From Phycisphaerae bacterium (GTDB lineage: Bacteria; Planctomycetota; Phycisphaerae; Tepidisphaerales; Tepidisphaeraceae): a stretch of 40,379 nucleotides of DNA. Positions 17,135-25,593 of this stretch are shown here, in pieces. Under the pieces are notes generated by a model that ran no database searches, was not told where the DNA came from, and saw only the letters and a program-made list of their open reading frames with translations. The DNA lies in contig JACMML010000093.1 of the NCBI GenBank assembly GCA_014379105.1, positions 1 through 40,379 of the forward strand. The letters run 5' to 3'. Every line of letters starts with the position of its first letter. Positions within the stretch are counted from its first letter, which is position 1. The translations under genes were made by a program, and so were the position numbers.

Positions 17135-18460
17135 ATGATTCCCGTTCTGCGTTTCTCCAATACAGATGATGCCGCCCGCATCGACGCAATTGTCGCACGG
17201 CTGCGGCTCGATCCGCGAGAGATGGCGCTGTCGCGCGGCCACCGTGCGGAGATGACTCGGACTGTGCAGAACATCCTGGAGCAAGTCGCCGATCGCGGAG
17301 ACGCGGCGCTGGTCGATATCGCGCGAAAGTTTGATGACCCGGATTTCAGGCCCGAGCAACTGCGCGTGACCCCGGCCAAAATGGCGGACGCGGCGGAGCG
17401 TCTAGATAAAAATCTGCTGGCGGCGCTGCGGCGATCGATCGCGCAGGTGCGCGAGTATCAGACGCACGTCATGCCAAAAAAGCCCGGCACGCTGAAGCGC
17501 GGCGGCCTGGAAATGGACATGCGGTTCACACCGCTCGACTCGGCCGGCATCTACTTTCCCGGTGGTAAAGCGGCGTATCCTTCGAGCCTGATCATGCTTG
17601 CCGTGCCGGCACTGGTCGCCGGCGTTGGCCGCATTGTCGTCTGCACGCCGGGAAGCAAGTTCGGGAAAAGCGATATCGTGCTCGCGGCGGCGCATGAGGT
17701 GGGGATTACCGAAATGTACCGGGTCGGCGGCGCTGCAGCCATTGGCGCACTGGCGTTCGGGACCGAATCGATCGCCGCGGTGGATAAGATCGTCGGGCCG
17801 GGCAATTCATACGTGCAGATTGCGAAAAAGCTGGTAGCGGGTTGTGTGGGAATCGATGGATATCTCGGCCCGTCAGAGATTCTCACATTGGCCGATGATT
17901 CAGCGAATCCGGCGTTTATCGCGGCGGATCTGATCGCCCAGGCGGAACATGATCCGGGCTCGTGCTTTCTTCTGACCACCAGCGAGACACTGGCGAGCCG
18001 AGTTTTGGACGAGATTGCCGCTCAGTTGCGCTTTGCCGAGCGCGTCGAGCCGATCACGCGGGCGCTGCGCGACGACAGCATGATCGTCGTCGATCCATCA
18101 ATGGATCGTCTGGTCGAACTAGCCAATCGCATCGCGTGTGAGCATGTCAATCTGCAGACGCAGGATGATCAAGCGATGCTCGCCCGGCTCCGGCACGTCG
18201 GGGCGGTGTACGTCGGCCAGTGGTCGCCGGTGGCTGCGGGCGATTACGTTGCCGGGCCGAGCCACTGTTTGCCGACGAATACAACGGCGCGCTTCTCGTC
18301 GGGAATCAGCGTGTACGAATTTTTGAAGCGATCGAGCGTCATGTCCTACGACGCGGCGTCCATCGCCGCCGACGCACCGGCCATCATCGCGCTGGCGGGC
18401 GCGGAGCACCTTGATGCGCACGCGTCGAGCGCGAAGATACGTGTGACAAGTAGTGAGTGA
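17135..18460 (+). CDS. hisD: Histidinol dehydrogenase
   Basis: HisD carries out the last two oxidations of histidine synthesis, from L-histidinol to L-histidine with two NAD+, using a zinc ion. The 441-residue product has the family motifs: FPGGKAAYPSSLIML, GPGNSYVQIAKKLVAG, GPSEILTLADDSANP, LIAQAEHDPGSC with its zinc-site residues, and PSHCLPTNTTARFSSGISVYEF. The ATG at 17135 is preceded by AGGATC; a GTG at 17108 is an alternative start. It overlaps or abuts hisC and is the first gene of a hisD-hisC-hisB run. The glycosyltransferase is divergent and starts only 17 bases away. Confidence 0.96.
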   Translation: MIPVLRFSNTDDAARIDAIVARLRLDPREMALSRGHRAEMTRTVQNILEQVADRGDAALVDIARKFDDPDFRPEQLRVTPAKMADAAERLDKNLLAALRRSIAQVREYQTHVMPKKPGTLKRGGLEMDMRFTPLDSAGIYFPGGKAAYPSSLIMLAVPALVAGVGRIVVCTPGSKFGKSDIVLAAAHEVGITEMYRVGGAAAIGALAFGTESIAAVDKIVGPGNSYVQIAKKLVAGCVGIDGYLGPSEILTLADDSANPAFIAADLIAQAEHDPGSCFLLTTSETLASRVLDEIAAQLRFAERVEPITRALRDDSMIVVDPSMDRLVELANRIACEHVNLQTQDDQAMLARLRHVGAVYVGQWSPVAAGDYVAGPSHCLPTNTTARFSSGISVYEFLKRSSVMSYDAASIAADAPAIIALAGAEHLDAHASSAKIRVTSSE

Positions 18461-18489
18461 CAAAGGGCAAGCAACGGTATACTGCTCCC

Positions 18490-19560
18490 ATGGCTTCGCA
18501 TTTCGTCCGCCCAAACATTCGCGCCATGCACGGCTACACCCCGGGTGAACAGCCGGGTACGGGCGATCGCGTAGTGAAGCTGAACACCAACGAAAACCCA
18601 TTCCCGCCGAGCCCCAAGGTGATGCAGGCGATTCGCGACATCGCGCCCGAATCGCTGCGGCGCTATCCAAACCCCACAGCCGACGGGTTCCGCGAAGTGG
18701 CGGCGAGCGTGCTGGATATTCCGCAGGACATGATCCTCGCCGGCAATGGCAGCGACGACATTCTCACGATCGCGACGCGCACATTTGTCCCGCCCGGCGG
18801 CACGCTCGCGTATCCCGATCCGACATATTCGCTCTATAAGGTGCTCGCGAATATCGAAGACGCGAAAGTCTCACCCGTGCATTGGAAAGAAGGCTGGCAA
18901 CTCCCAGTTGACGCGCTGCTCGCGACAAAAGCCGATGCGATCTATCTGGCCAATCCGAACGCGCCGTCCGGCACGTTCGTGACGCCGGATGTCGTCAGTG
19001 AACTGGCCGAGCAATTTGAAGGTCTGCTGTTGATCGACGAGGCGTATGCCGATTTCGCCGAAGACAATTGCCTCGCGTTGGCGAGCAAGTACGACAATGT
19101 CGTCGTCAGCCGTACGTTCAGCAAAGCCTATTCGCTGGCCGGCATGCGATTTGGATACGCGGTCGCCAAGTCGGCGGTCATTTCGCAGATGATGAAGGTA
19201 AAGGACAGTTACAACTGCGACGCGATTTCCGTCATCGCGGCGACGGCCGCGATGCAGGATCAGGATTACGCGCAGATGACCTGGAACCACGTTAAGCAGG
19301 ATCGCGCCCGCGTTGCCGAAGAGCTGACCAAGCTGGGCTTCGAGGTATTGCCGAGCCAGACCAACTTCGTTTTCGCCAAAGTGCCCGGAGGTGACGGACT
19401 TGGGATGTACAAATCACTAAAGGAATTGGGAATACTCGTTCGCCATTTTGATACCGGCACGCTCAAGCCATACCTCCGCATCACCATCGGCACCGGACAG
19501 GAAAATAACGCGCTGCTCGGCGGCATCCGCGAATTGCTAGCCAAAGAAAAAGCCGCCTGA
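18490..19560 (+). CDS. hisC: Histidinol-phosphate aminotransferase
   Basis: HisC transfers an amino group from glutamate to imidazole acetol phosphate, using pyridoxal phosphate, in histidine synthesis. The 356-residue product follows the family closely: VRPNIRAMHGYTPGEQP at the start, KLNTNENPFPPSP, the LAGNGSDDILTI turn, YLANPNAPSGT, LLIDEAYADF and the PLP lysine in VVSRTFSKAYSLAGMRFGYA. I use the ATG at 18490 because it lines up with the family N-terminus. A GTG at 18457 in the same frame overlaps the hisD stop as GTGA, so the gene may also start there by translational coupling. hisB follows 16 bases after. Confidence 0.95.
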   Translation: MASHFVRPNIRAMHGYTPGEQPGTGDRVVKLNTNENPFPPSPKVMQAIRDIAPESLRRYPNPTADGFREVAASVLDIPQDMILAGNGSDDILTIATRTFVPPGGTLAYPDPTYSLYKVLANIEDAKVSPVHWKEGWQLPVDALLATKADAIYLANPNAPSGTFVTPDVVSELAEQFEGLLLIDEAYADFAEDNCLALASKYDNVVVSRTFSKAYSLAGMRFGYAVAKSAVISQMMKVKDSYNCDAISVIAATAAMQDQDYAQMTWNHVKQDRARVAEELTKLGFEVLPSQTNFVFAKVPGGDGLGMYKSLKELGILVRHFDTGTLKPYLRITIGTGQENNALLGGIRELLAKEKAA

Positions 19561-19576
19561 CGACGAGGGATTGCTT

Positions 19577-20170
19577 ATGCGCAAAGCCGAAATTCATCGC
19601 GACACAAGGGAAACCAGGATCACGCTGTCGATCAACCTGGACGGTCAAGGCAACGTGACGGCGCAAACCGGCGTCGGTTTCTTCGATCACATGCTCGACC
19701 TGCTCGGCCGGCACAGCCTGATTGATCTGGACGTGCAGGCGAAAGGGGATCTGCACGTCGACCAGCACCACACCGTTGAAGATGTCGGCATCGTGCTCGG
19801 GCAGGCGCTGGAACGCGCCATCGGAGACAAGAAGGGCATCTACCGCTACGGCTGGGCCAGCCTGACAATGGATGAGTCGCTCGCGAACGTCGCGCTGGAC
19901 CTGTCCGGCCGGCCGGCGTTTGTGTTTAACGTGCCGTTCAAGGGCCCGCTGATCGGTGATTTCGCGGTGGAGCTGGTCGAGGAATTTTTCAAAGCCGTCG
20001 CCACGACCGCGAAGATGAATCTGCACATCAACGTGCCGTACGGCTCGAACAATCACCACATCGCCGAAGCGATCTTCAAAGGGTTCGCCAGGGCACTGCG
20101 GCAGGCCGTGAGCATTGACGAGCGGGCGAGGGATATCGTGCCGAGCACGAAGGGTAGTTTGACGGTATAA
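19577..20170 (+). CDS. hisB: Imidazoleglycerol-phosphate dehydratase
   Basis: HisB removes water from imidazole glycerol phosphate to give imidazole acetol phosphate, the substrate of HisC. The 197-residue protein is the stand-alone dehydratase, without the phosphatase domain seen in E. coli HisB. It shows GVGFFDHMLDLLGRH, the DLHVDQHHTVEDVGIVLG metal-binding run, RYGWASLTMDESL and the HHIAEAIFKGFARAL block, which carry the manganese-binding histidines. The ATG at 19577 has a good ribosome site (GAGGGA, 6 bases away). It is the third gene of hisDCB. Other histidine genes are not in this window. Confidence 0.97.
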   Translation: MRKAEIHRDTRETRITLSINLDGQGNVTAQTGVGFFDHMLDLLGRHSLIDLDVQAKGDLHVDQHHTVEDVGIVLGQALERAIGDKKGIYRYGWASLTMDESLANVALDLSGRPAFVFNVPFKGPLIGDFAVELVEEFFKAVATTAKMNLHINVPYGSNNHHIAEAIFKGFARALRQAVSIDERARDIVPSTKGSLTV

Positions 20171-20171
20171 T
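20166..20171 (+). promoter_or_regulatory. Consensus -10 hexamer TATAAT ahead of the vapB-like gene
   Basis: A perfect TATAAT lies at 20166-20171 across the hisB stop, 20 bases before the antitoxin-like ATG at 20191. I see no good -35 at the expected distance, so this may be an incidental match. Confidence 0.25.
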
Positions 20172-20190
20172 TGGCATCAGGAAAACGTCG

Positions 20191-20421
20191 ATGACGACTA
20201 CAGTTCAAATCGTTGGCGCTATCGATCAGCAGGGCAACCTGCACCTGGATGTTCCCACAGCACTCCCGGCCGGCAACGTAAATGTCACAGTTGTGATTGC
20301 TTCACTTGTGAGCCCCAGAAAGAAAAATCCAAAACGTGCGTTACGACTTGCTGGCACTCTAAGCTGGAAGGGCGACCCTATGGAAATCCAGCGGGAGATG
20401 CGCAGTGAATGGTCGGACTAA
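20191..20421 (+). CDS. Antitoxin-like protein beside a truncated VapC
   Basis: The 76-residue product has no clear named match in my reading. Its first half, VQIVGAIDQQGNLHLD, followed by a VTVVI strand, resembles short antitoxin-like proteins that sit directly in front of PIN-domain toxin genes. The C-terminus MEIQREMRSEWSD is acidic and helix-prone, as in toxin-binding antitoxin tails. The next frame, starting inside its last codons, encodes the first residues of a PIN domain (see next). It is therefore probably the antitoxin of a decayed VapBC locus, but the DNA-binding class is not decided. Confidence 0.5.
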   Translation: MTTTVQIVGAIDQQGNLHLDVPTALPAGNVNVTVVIASLVSPRKKNPKRALRLAGTLSWKGDPMEIQREMRSEWSD

Positions 20422-20476
20422 GCTACTGCTCGATACCAATGCCGTCAGTGCGTTGCTTGCTGGTAACGGGATTTGA
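20405..20476 (+). pseudogene. Truncated VapC-type PIN-domain toxin
   Basis: From the GTG at 20405 the frame reads GRTKLLLDTNAVSALLAGNG, the hallmark start of PIN-domain ribonucleases with the first active-site aspartate. It then stops at TGA 20474-20476 after 23 codons, where a working VapC needs about 120-130. The segment overlaps the end of the antitoxin-like gene, as in real VapBC pairs. The lipoprotein gene follows at 20491. This is best read as a toxin remnant lost by deletion. Confidence 0.7.
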
Positions 20477-20490
20477 TTCGAGAGGGAGAT

Positions 20491-20847
20491 ATGAAATCAC
20501 GCCATGCCTGCTTATGCCTTTTGATCGGATTAGCGATTGCCGGTTGCCACTCACAAAGGGATATCGACGACGCGATGCGGGCTCACCCATCCGGGAATCC
20601 ACAGCTCGTCTCGTTGCTGAGAGACGCCGTAACGAAAACGTGCGGTGATCGGCTGACCGATTCGGAAAAACAGATACTCATCCATCAATCGCCAATCATT
20701 CGTCGCTCGTATCCGGGCGGATTTCAATATTTCTACGAGTGGCGATTAAACGCAACTACTTCCGTGGTTCTGGAGTATATGGGGATACCGACGCGGACGG
20801 AAGAAGGAAGAGTGATATTGGTAATGATCGAACACCAGCTAAAGTGA
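20491..20847 (+). CDS. Small predicted lipoprotein, function unknown
   Basis: The 118-residue product starts MKSRHACLCLLIGLAIAGC, a lipoprotein signal with the acylated cysteine expected at residue 19. The rest is a small alpha/beta segment with no family I recognise. A good ribosome site (GAGAGGGAG) precedes the ATG at 20491. It stops 3 bases before the aldo/keto reductase start. The gene lies directly after a truncated VapC and may have joined the locus by the deletion that broke the toxin. Confidence 0.6.
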   Translation: MKSRHACLCLLIGLAIAGCHSQRDIDDAMRAHPSGNPQLVSLLRDAVTKTCGDRLTDSEKQILIHQSPIIRRSYPGGFQYFYEWRLNATTSVVLEYMGIPTRTEEGRVILVMIEHQLK

Positions 20848-20850
20848 ACT

Positions 20851-21840
20851 ATGCAATACCTCACCCTCGGCAAGACCGGCTATTCCGTCTCGACCATCAG
20901 CTTCGGCGCCTGGGCGATCGGCGGGTCGTGGGGGGATGTGGATGACGATGTCTCCATGGGCGCGTTGCGTAAGTTCGTCGAACTCGGCGGTAACTTCATC
21001 GACACCGCCGACGTCTATGGCGACGGACGATCCGAGCGATTGATCGGGCGACTGGCGAAGGAATTCCCCGGAAAGTTAAATATCGCCACCAAGGCCGGGC
21101 GACGGTTGAGCCCTCACGTCGAGGAAGGGTACACGGCCAACAACATCGAAGATTTCATCGATCGCTCTCTGATGAATCTTCAGACCGAGTGCCTTGATCT
21201 TGTACAGCTTCATTGCCCGCCGACTCCGGTGTTCAGCAATTCGTCGTTGTTTGCGGGCCTTGAGAAGATCACGCAGAAAGGCAAAGTGCGGTACTGGGGT
21301 GTGAGCGTTGAAAAGATCGACGAAGCGATGGCGGCGATTCAGCATGACGTGGTCTGCACCGTGCAGATCATCTTCAACATCTTCCGCCAAAAGCCGGCCG
21401 ATGCATTTTTCGCCGAGGCGAAAAGGCGAAACATCGGCATCCTCGCCCGCGTCCCATTGGCCAGCGGATTGCTCACCGGCAAGTTAAAGCCGGATACCAA
21501 ATACGGCGACGACGATCACCGCAAGTTCAACCAGCTCGGTCAGTTTTTCGACGCCGGCGAAACGTTTTCCGGGCTTGGCGCGCATCTGGACGACGCATTC
21601 GCAGCGGTTGACGAGTTGAAAATGCTCGTTCCGACCGGGCAAACGCTGGCGCAGTTCGCGCTGCGGTGGATCCTCATGCACGATGCGGTGACATGCGCCA
21701 TTCCCGGCGCCAAAGATGCCGCCCAAGCCCAGGCCAACACGGCGGCCGCCGATCTACCGGCGCTTTCCGATGTGCAAATGAAGAATGTGCGAGCAGTTTA
21801 CAATAAGTATGTTATGGCCCACGTGGTAGGGCAATGGTAG
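20851..21840 (+). CDS. Aldo/keto reductase
   Basis: The 329-residue protein is an NADPH-dependent aldo/keto reductase, which interconverts carbonyl compounds and alcohols in the cytoplasm. The catalytic tetrad is visible: D and Y in NFIDTADVYGDGRSE, K in LNIATKAGRR and H in LVQLHCPP. The cofactor-site tail, RWILMHDAVTCAIPGAKDAAQAQAN, is in the usual place. It begins with the family strand LGKTGYSVSTISFGAWAIGG. The start lies 3 bases after the preceding lipoprotein stop, so they are probably one transcript. The physiological substrate is unknown. Confidence 0.93.
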   Translation: MQYLTLGKTGYSVSTISFGAWAIGGSWGDVDDDVSMGALRKFVELGGNFIDTADVYGDGRSERLIGRLAKEFPGKLNIATKAGRRLSPHVEEGYTANNIEDFIDRSLMNLQTECLDLVQLHCPPTPVFSNSSLFAGLEKITQKGKVRYWGVSVEKIDEAMAAIQHDVVCTVQIIFNIFRQKPADAFFAEAKRRNIGILARVPLASGLLTGKLKPDTKYGDDDHRKFNQLGQFFDAGETFSGLGAHLDDAFAAVDELKMLVPTGQTLAQFALRWILMHDAVTCAIPGAKDAAQAQANTAAADLPALSDVQMKNVRAVYNKYVMAHVVGQW

Positions 21841-21886
21841 GTGCGGTTCACCTATTCCTCGCAGCAGACTGATGGTGAATCGCAGC

Positions 21887-22285
21887 TTAAGTTACACCAT
21901 TACTGCGTCCCGAAATGTTTAAGAGAGGATTCAAGGTACGAATCGACTTCAGTTCTAATTCAGCAGCCTCTACGGCGTTCGCACATTCAAGAAGCTCGAT
22001 GAAACAAGATCGAAGATAAATCGTAATTGCTTCTTCAATCTCTGGTGAATAATAACGCTCAGGCCGTTTCAATTTTTCCCGTACAAGGCCGAGATGAATT
22101 CCTAAGGTACGACGCAAAGCGCTGCCGCCTGCACGCGGTTGGAGGTGCTGCGATTTCCATCTTTTTGAAAGCGTTTGTCTAGCCGCTTTGCCTACATAAA
22201 GTGGCTTAATGTTACACGCGTTCGCATAAACGACGTATACGCCAACGGACTCGGGAAATGCGATGGTGTTGATGCAATGCCTCAT
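21887..22285 (-). CDS. GIY-YIG-like nuclease superfamily protein
   Basis: The 132-residue protein looks like a compact GIY-YIG domain. The two signature strands appear as SVGVYVVYANACN and KPLYVGKAARQTLSKRW, followed by SALRRTLG and a terminal AELELKSIRTLNPLLN, with the usual E and N/P positions. Lone domains of this sort are often DNA repair or genome-defence parts, but this one may be a degenerate or non-nucleolytic member. Base composition is AT-richer than the flanking genes, which suggests transfer. It is 8 bases from the pfp stop. Confidence 0.7.
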   Translation of the reverse strand: MRHCINTIAFPESVGVYVVYANACNIKPLYVGKAARQTLSKRWKSQHLQPRAGGSALRRTLGIHLGLVREKLKRPERYYSPEIEEAITIYLRSCFIELLECANAVEAAELELKSIRTLNPLLNISGRSNGVT

Positions 22286-22293
22286 CCCATTAT

Positions 22294-23511
22294 TTACTTC
22301 CGCATCTCCGCAAACGTCCCCACCACCGGCAGCGCACCGACCAGCGGCTTGGCGTAATCGATGAATGCCTGGGTGATGTCGTTTCCGTCCTTGATGTACT
22401 CAGCCGACAGATGCTTGGTTTCGCGGGCGACGTTCTTGATGCTCGTCCAGTCCAGCTCGATTTTATATGGACTGTTGCTCACGCGCTTCATCACGACGCT
22501 GCCTTCGAGCTTGCTCGGATCGGTGCTGTAGCGAACCGCCTGCCGCGCCACCTCCCGTGCTTCCTTGGCGTCGGTTTCGCTTACATATCCGGCGAACGAT
22601 CGCTGGAGATAGCCGAACGTGTCGGCGCGGACGCGAAGCTTCTTGCCGCCGGGATTGTTGAGCTTCTTGGTCACCAGATTCGCCAGATAATCACCCAGCG
22701 CGCCGGTGCCGGAGAGCTGTACGTTGCCGTGACTGTCTTTTTCGAGGTCGCCGCTCATTTTCTCCGCCCACGTCTTGCCGTCGGGCGTACTGATGCCTTC
22801 GCTGACGGCGATCAGGCAGCGGCCTTTCTTGCTGTAGATGCGATCGACATCCGCCAGAAATTTGTCCTCGCTCATCGGTGCTTCGGGCACGTAGATCAGA
22901 TGCGGTCCGTCCCCATCATATTGCCGCGCCAGGACCGACGCGGCGGTGAGGAAGCCGGCGTGGCGGCCCATGATGACGTCCACCTTGATGCCCGGCAGGC
23001 TGGCGTTGTCGTAGTTGTCGCCCATGATCGCACTGGCGACGAACTTGGCCGCCGAGCCGAAGCCGGGGGTGTGGTCGTGGACTTTCAGGTCGTTGTCGAT
23101 CGTTTTTGGGATGTGGAACACATGCAGCTCATGCCCCTCGGCGGCCGCCATCTCCTGGACGATCCGGGCGGCATCGGCTGAGTCATTGCCGCCGATGTAG
23201 AAGAAATAACCGACGTTATTCTCCTTGAAGTTCTTCATGATCTTGCGGCAATATTCCGCATCCGGCTTGTCGCGCGAGCTGCCCAACGCGCTGCTCGGCG
23301 TCCCGGCGATCTTCTCCAGCAGGTCGGCCGGGACGTCGTTTAGTTGGATATAGTCGTTATTAACAATCCCCCGCACGCCATGCCGACAGCCGAGGAGCTT
23401 GTCGATGTGGCTGTGCTTGCGCACTTCTTCGATGACCCCGACCAGGGATTGATTGATGACGGATGTAGGTCCGCCCGATTGTCCGACGACTGCATTCAAT
23501 TTTTTTGCCAT
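22294..23511 (-). CDS. pfp: PPi-type 6-phosphofructokinase
   Basis: This glycolytic enzyme phosphorylates fructose 6-phosphate. The 405-residue length and the substitution of the ATP-type GGDG by GGND in YFFYIGGNDSADAARI, with PKTIDNDLKVHDHTPGFG and MGRHAGFLTAAS, point to the pyrophosphate-dependent group. N-terminal NAVVGQSGGPTSVINQSLVG matches the family fold. The PPi-type is common in planctomycetes, where it makes this step reversible. The ATG at 23511 follows no strong ribosome site. The assignment to PPi rather than ATP rests on the motif and is not proved. Confidence 0.88.
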   Translation of the reverse strand: MAKKLNAVVGQSGGPTSVINQSLVGVIEEVRKHSHIDKLLGCRHGVRGIVNNDYIQLNDVPADLLEKIAGTPSSALGSSRDKPDAEYCRKIMKNFKENNVGYFFYIGGNDSADAARIVQEMAAAEGHELHVFHIPKTIDNDLKVHDHTPGFGSAAKFVASAIMGDNYDNASLPGIKVDVIMGRHAGFLTAASVLARQYDGDGPHLIYVPEAPMSEDKFLADVDRIYSKKGRCLIAVSEGISTPDGKTWAEKMSGDLEKDSHGNVQLSGTGALGDYLANLVTKKLNNPGGKKLRVRADTFGYLQRSFAGYVSETDAKEAREVARQAVRYSTDPSKLEGSVVMKRVSNSPYKIELDWTSIKNVARETKHLSAEYIKDGNDITQAFIDYAKPLVGALPVVGTFAEMRK

Positions 23512-23609
23512 AACTCACGTCCAGTAAGAATAGATTCACGAACAGCCGGAATGATAGTTGCGCAGAGCATCCATTCAAGCGGAGTGAAGCGTACGGCTCC
23601 GACTGCTGA

Positions 23610-24200
23610 TCAGGGTAATAATTTGGAGACCTTTACAGAACGCTTAGGCGCGGCCAGACATGAAACGGATTGGGATTCATCGAAGATTGTCACGCTCCGG
23701 TATCGTGATCGCATGCGCGAGCCGTTTGCGGTTGTCGGATCACGATGAACAATTAGCCGTCGATGTTGCAGATCAACGACCCAATATTCGTTGACCCCAC
23801 CACCCGCATAGACGGCCGGTTTGATGTGAGTATCCGCAAGCAAAGTTGAATCTGAGATTTCAATGACCAGCACCGATCGATCTCCGGTCATATAGGTGCG
23901 CGATGGCTTCATTGGTTCGTGGATGACTGCTAAATCCGGCTCAGGCACATTGCTTGCGCAATGCAATGTCATCTGAACGCGTACCCAGAACTTGCTTTTC
24001 GAAAAGACGCTTCGAAGCCAGTCACTGCTTTGGGTTACCGCCCAGGCATGCTCATCCAATTGCGAAGGCATTTTGATTATCTCCCCGTTGATCAATTCCG
24101 TGCGCCCTTCACCGAGCATGTTATGTTCGGACAGATAGAAGTAATGCTCCGGCGTGAAGCGGATCGGCTTGCTGAGAATGGGCTGGGCCGGGGAGATCAT
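23610..24200 (-). CDS. Uma2-family (DUF820) restriction endonuclease-like protein
   Basis: The 196-residue protein matches the Uma2/DUF820 family, which has a PD-(D/E)xK-like nuclease fold and is spread widely in cyanobacteria and planctomycetes. The core elements are TELINGEIIKM (first acidic strand), PEPDLAVI and VLVIEISDSTL, followed by KPAVYAGGGVNEYWVVDL. Its real target is not known. I start at the ATG at 24200; a TTG two codons earlier is also in frame. The end of the gene contains codons such as KRSVKVSKLLP. It is 40 bases past the accC stop on the same strand. Confidence 0.85.
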   Translation of the reverse strand: MISPAQPILSKPIRFTPEHYFYLSEHNMLGEGRTELINGEIIKMPSQLDEHAWAVTQSSDWLRSVFSKSKFWVRVQMTLHCASNVPEPDLAVIHEPMKPSRTYMTGDRSVLVIEISDSTLLADTHIKPAVYAGGGVNEYWVVDLQHRRLIVHRDPTTANGSRMRSRYRSVTIFDESQSVSCLAAPKRSVKVSKLLP

Positions 24201-24240
24201 GTTCAAAGAATACCAAAATTTTTACATGAGTGCGGGAAAT

Positions 24241-25587
24241 TCACTTCGCCAGCAGGACGCGTTCCACAAACCCCGTATCAACCGTCCCTTTCAAAAACTG
24301 ATCATTATCCATGATCTGCAATTGGAGCGGGATCGTCGTCTTGATCGGGCTGATGTGGAATTCTCCAAGCGCCCGTTTGACGGTCGCGATGGCCTCGGCG
24401 CGGGTGGGGCGGTGGACGATCAGTTTGCCGATCATGCTGTCGTAATTGGGCGGGATGCGGTAGCCGGCGTAGACGTGGCTGTCCCAGCGCACGCCCGGGC
24501 CGCCGGGCAGGCGAAGCTCTTCGATGACGCCGGGGCTGGGCGCGAAGTTGCGGGCCGGATCTTCGGCGTTAATGCGCACTTCGATCGCGTGGCCGTTCTG
24601 CTTGATTTCCTTCTGCGTGAAGCTCAGCTTCTCGCCGGCGGCGACGCGGATCTGCTCGCGGATCAGATCGATGCCGGTCACCATTTCCGTCACCGGGTGC
24701 TCCACCTGGATCCGGGCGTTGACCTCGAGCAGGTAGAAATTGTTCTTCTCATCGACGATGTATTCCACCGTGCCGGCATTGTAATAGCCGGCGGCCTTGA
24801 TCAGGCGAACGGCGCTGGCGCACAGTTCTTCGCGCGTTTTCTGATTCAGCACCGGTGACGGTGATTCTTCGACCAGCTTCTGGTGACGCCGCTGCATGGT
24901 GCAATCGCGTTCCCAGAGGTGGCACGCATTGCCGTGCTGGTCGGCAATGACCTGCACTTCCACGTGCCGGCCGTATTGGATGTATTTTTCGATGAAGACG
25001 GTCGAGTTCTTGAATGCCTTCTCTGCTTCGAGCTGAGCCTGGCGAAACCCGGCGCGGAGCGAGACTTCATTGCTGGCAACGCGCATCCCGCGTCCGCCGC
25101 CGCCGGCCGCTGCCTTGATGATGACGGGATAGCCGATCTTTCGGCAGAGCTGGATTGCTTTGTCTTCGTCGTCCACTTCGCCTTCGGAGCCGGGAACGGT
25201 CGGCACCTTCGCTTTTCGCGCCAGCCGTTTGCAGGCGACCTTGTCGCCGATCGCCGCCATGGCGCTAACGGGCGGGCCGATGAATTCGATTTTGCACGAG
25301 CGGCACACTTCGGCGAAGTGCGCGTTTTCGGCGAGGAACCCGTAGCCGGGATGGATCGCGTCCACGTCCGACACTTCGCCGGCCGCGATGATGCGGGGGA
25401 TATTGAGATACGAATCGGCGGCCGGTCCTTCGCCGATGCAGATCGCTTCGTCGGCGAGCTGGAGATAGGCGGCGTCGCGATCGGCGGTGGAATAGACGCA
25501 GACGGTGCGGATGCCCATCTCGCGACAGGCCCGGATCACGCGTAAAGCGATTTCACCACGATTGGCAATCAGGATCTTTGAAAACAT
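24241..25587 (-). CDS. accC: Biotin carboxylase subunit of acetyl-CoA carboxylase
   Basis: AccC carboxylates the biotin on BCCP with ATP and bicarbonate, the first step of fatty acid synthesis. The 448-residue product starts [21 protein letters not shown] and has the ATP-grasp loop [35 protein letters not shown] and [22 protein letters not shown], as in E. coli AccC. Its start lies 6 bases after the DUF1569 gene. It is therefore the third gene of a run accB-DUF1569-accC, an order in which the middle gene is unusual. Expression is expected from the promoter upstream of accB. Confidence 0.97.
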   Translation of the reverse strand: MFSKILIANRGEIALRVIRACREMGIRTVCVYSTADRDAAYLQLADEAICIGEGPAADSYLNIPRIIAAGEVSDVDAIHPGYGFLAENAHFAEVCRSCKIEFIGPPVSAMAAIGDKVACKRLARKAKVPTVPGSEGEVDDEDKAIQLCRKIGYPVIIKAAAGGGGRGMRVASNEVSLRAGFRQAQLEAEKAFKNSTVFIEKYIQYGRHVEVQVIADQHGNACHLWERDCTMQRRHQKLVEESPSPVLNQKTREELCASAVRLIKAAGYYNAGTVEYIVDEKNNFYLLEVNARIQVEHPVTEMVTGIDLIREQIRVAAGEKLSFTQKEIKQNGHAIEVRINAEDPARNFAPSPGVIEELRLPGGPGVRWDSHVYAGYRIPPNYDSMIGKLIVHRPTRAEAIATVKRALGEFHISPIKTTIPLQLQIMDNDQFLKGTVDTGFVERVLLAK

Positions 25588-25593
25588 GTTTGG

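Noticed and set aside
18477-18490. TATACT just before hisC as a promoter
   Set aside because: It is only a few bases from the ATG and no -35 is seen; hisC is more likely read from the hisD transcript.
22411-23181. Long 256-residue plus-strand frame opposite pfp
   Set aside because: It is the antisense shadow of a clear phosphofructokinase and shows no domain.
24883-25545. 220-residue plus-strand frame opposite accC
   Set aside because: Antisense shadow of biotin carboxylase in a GC-rich genome.
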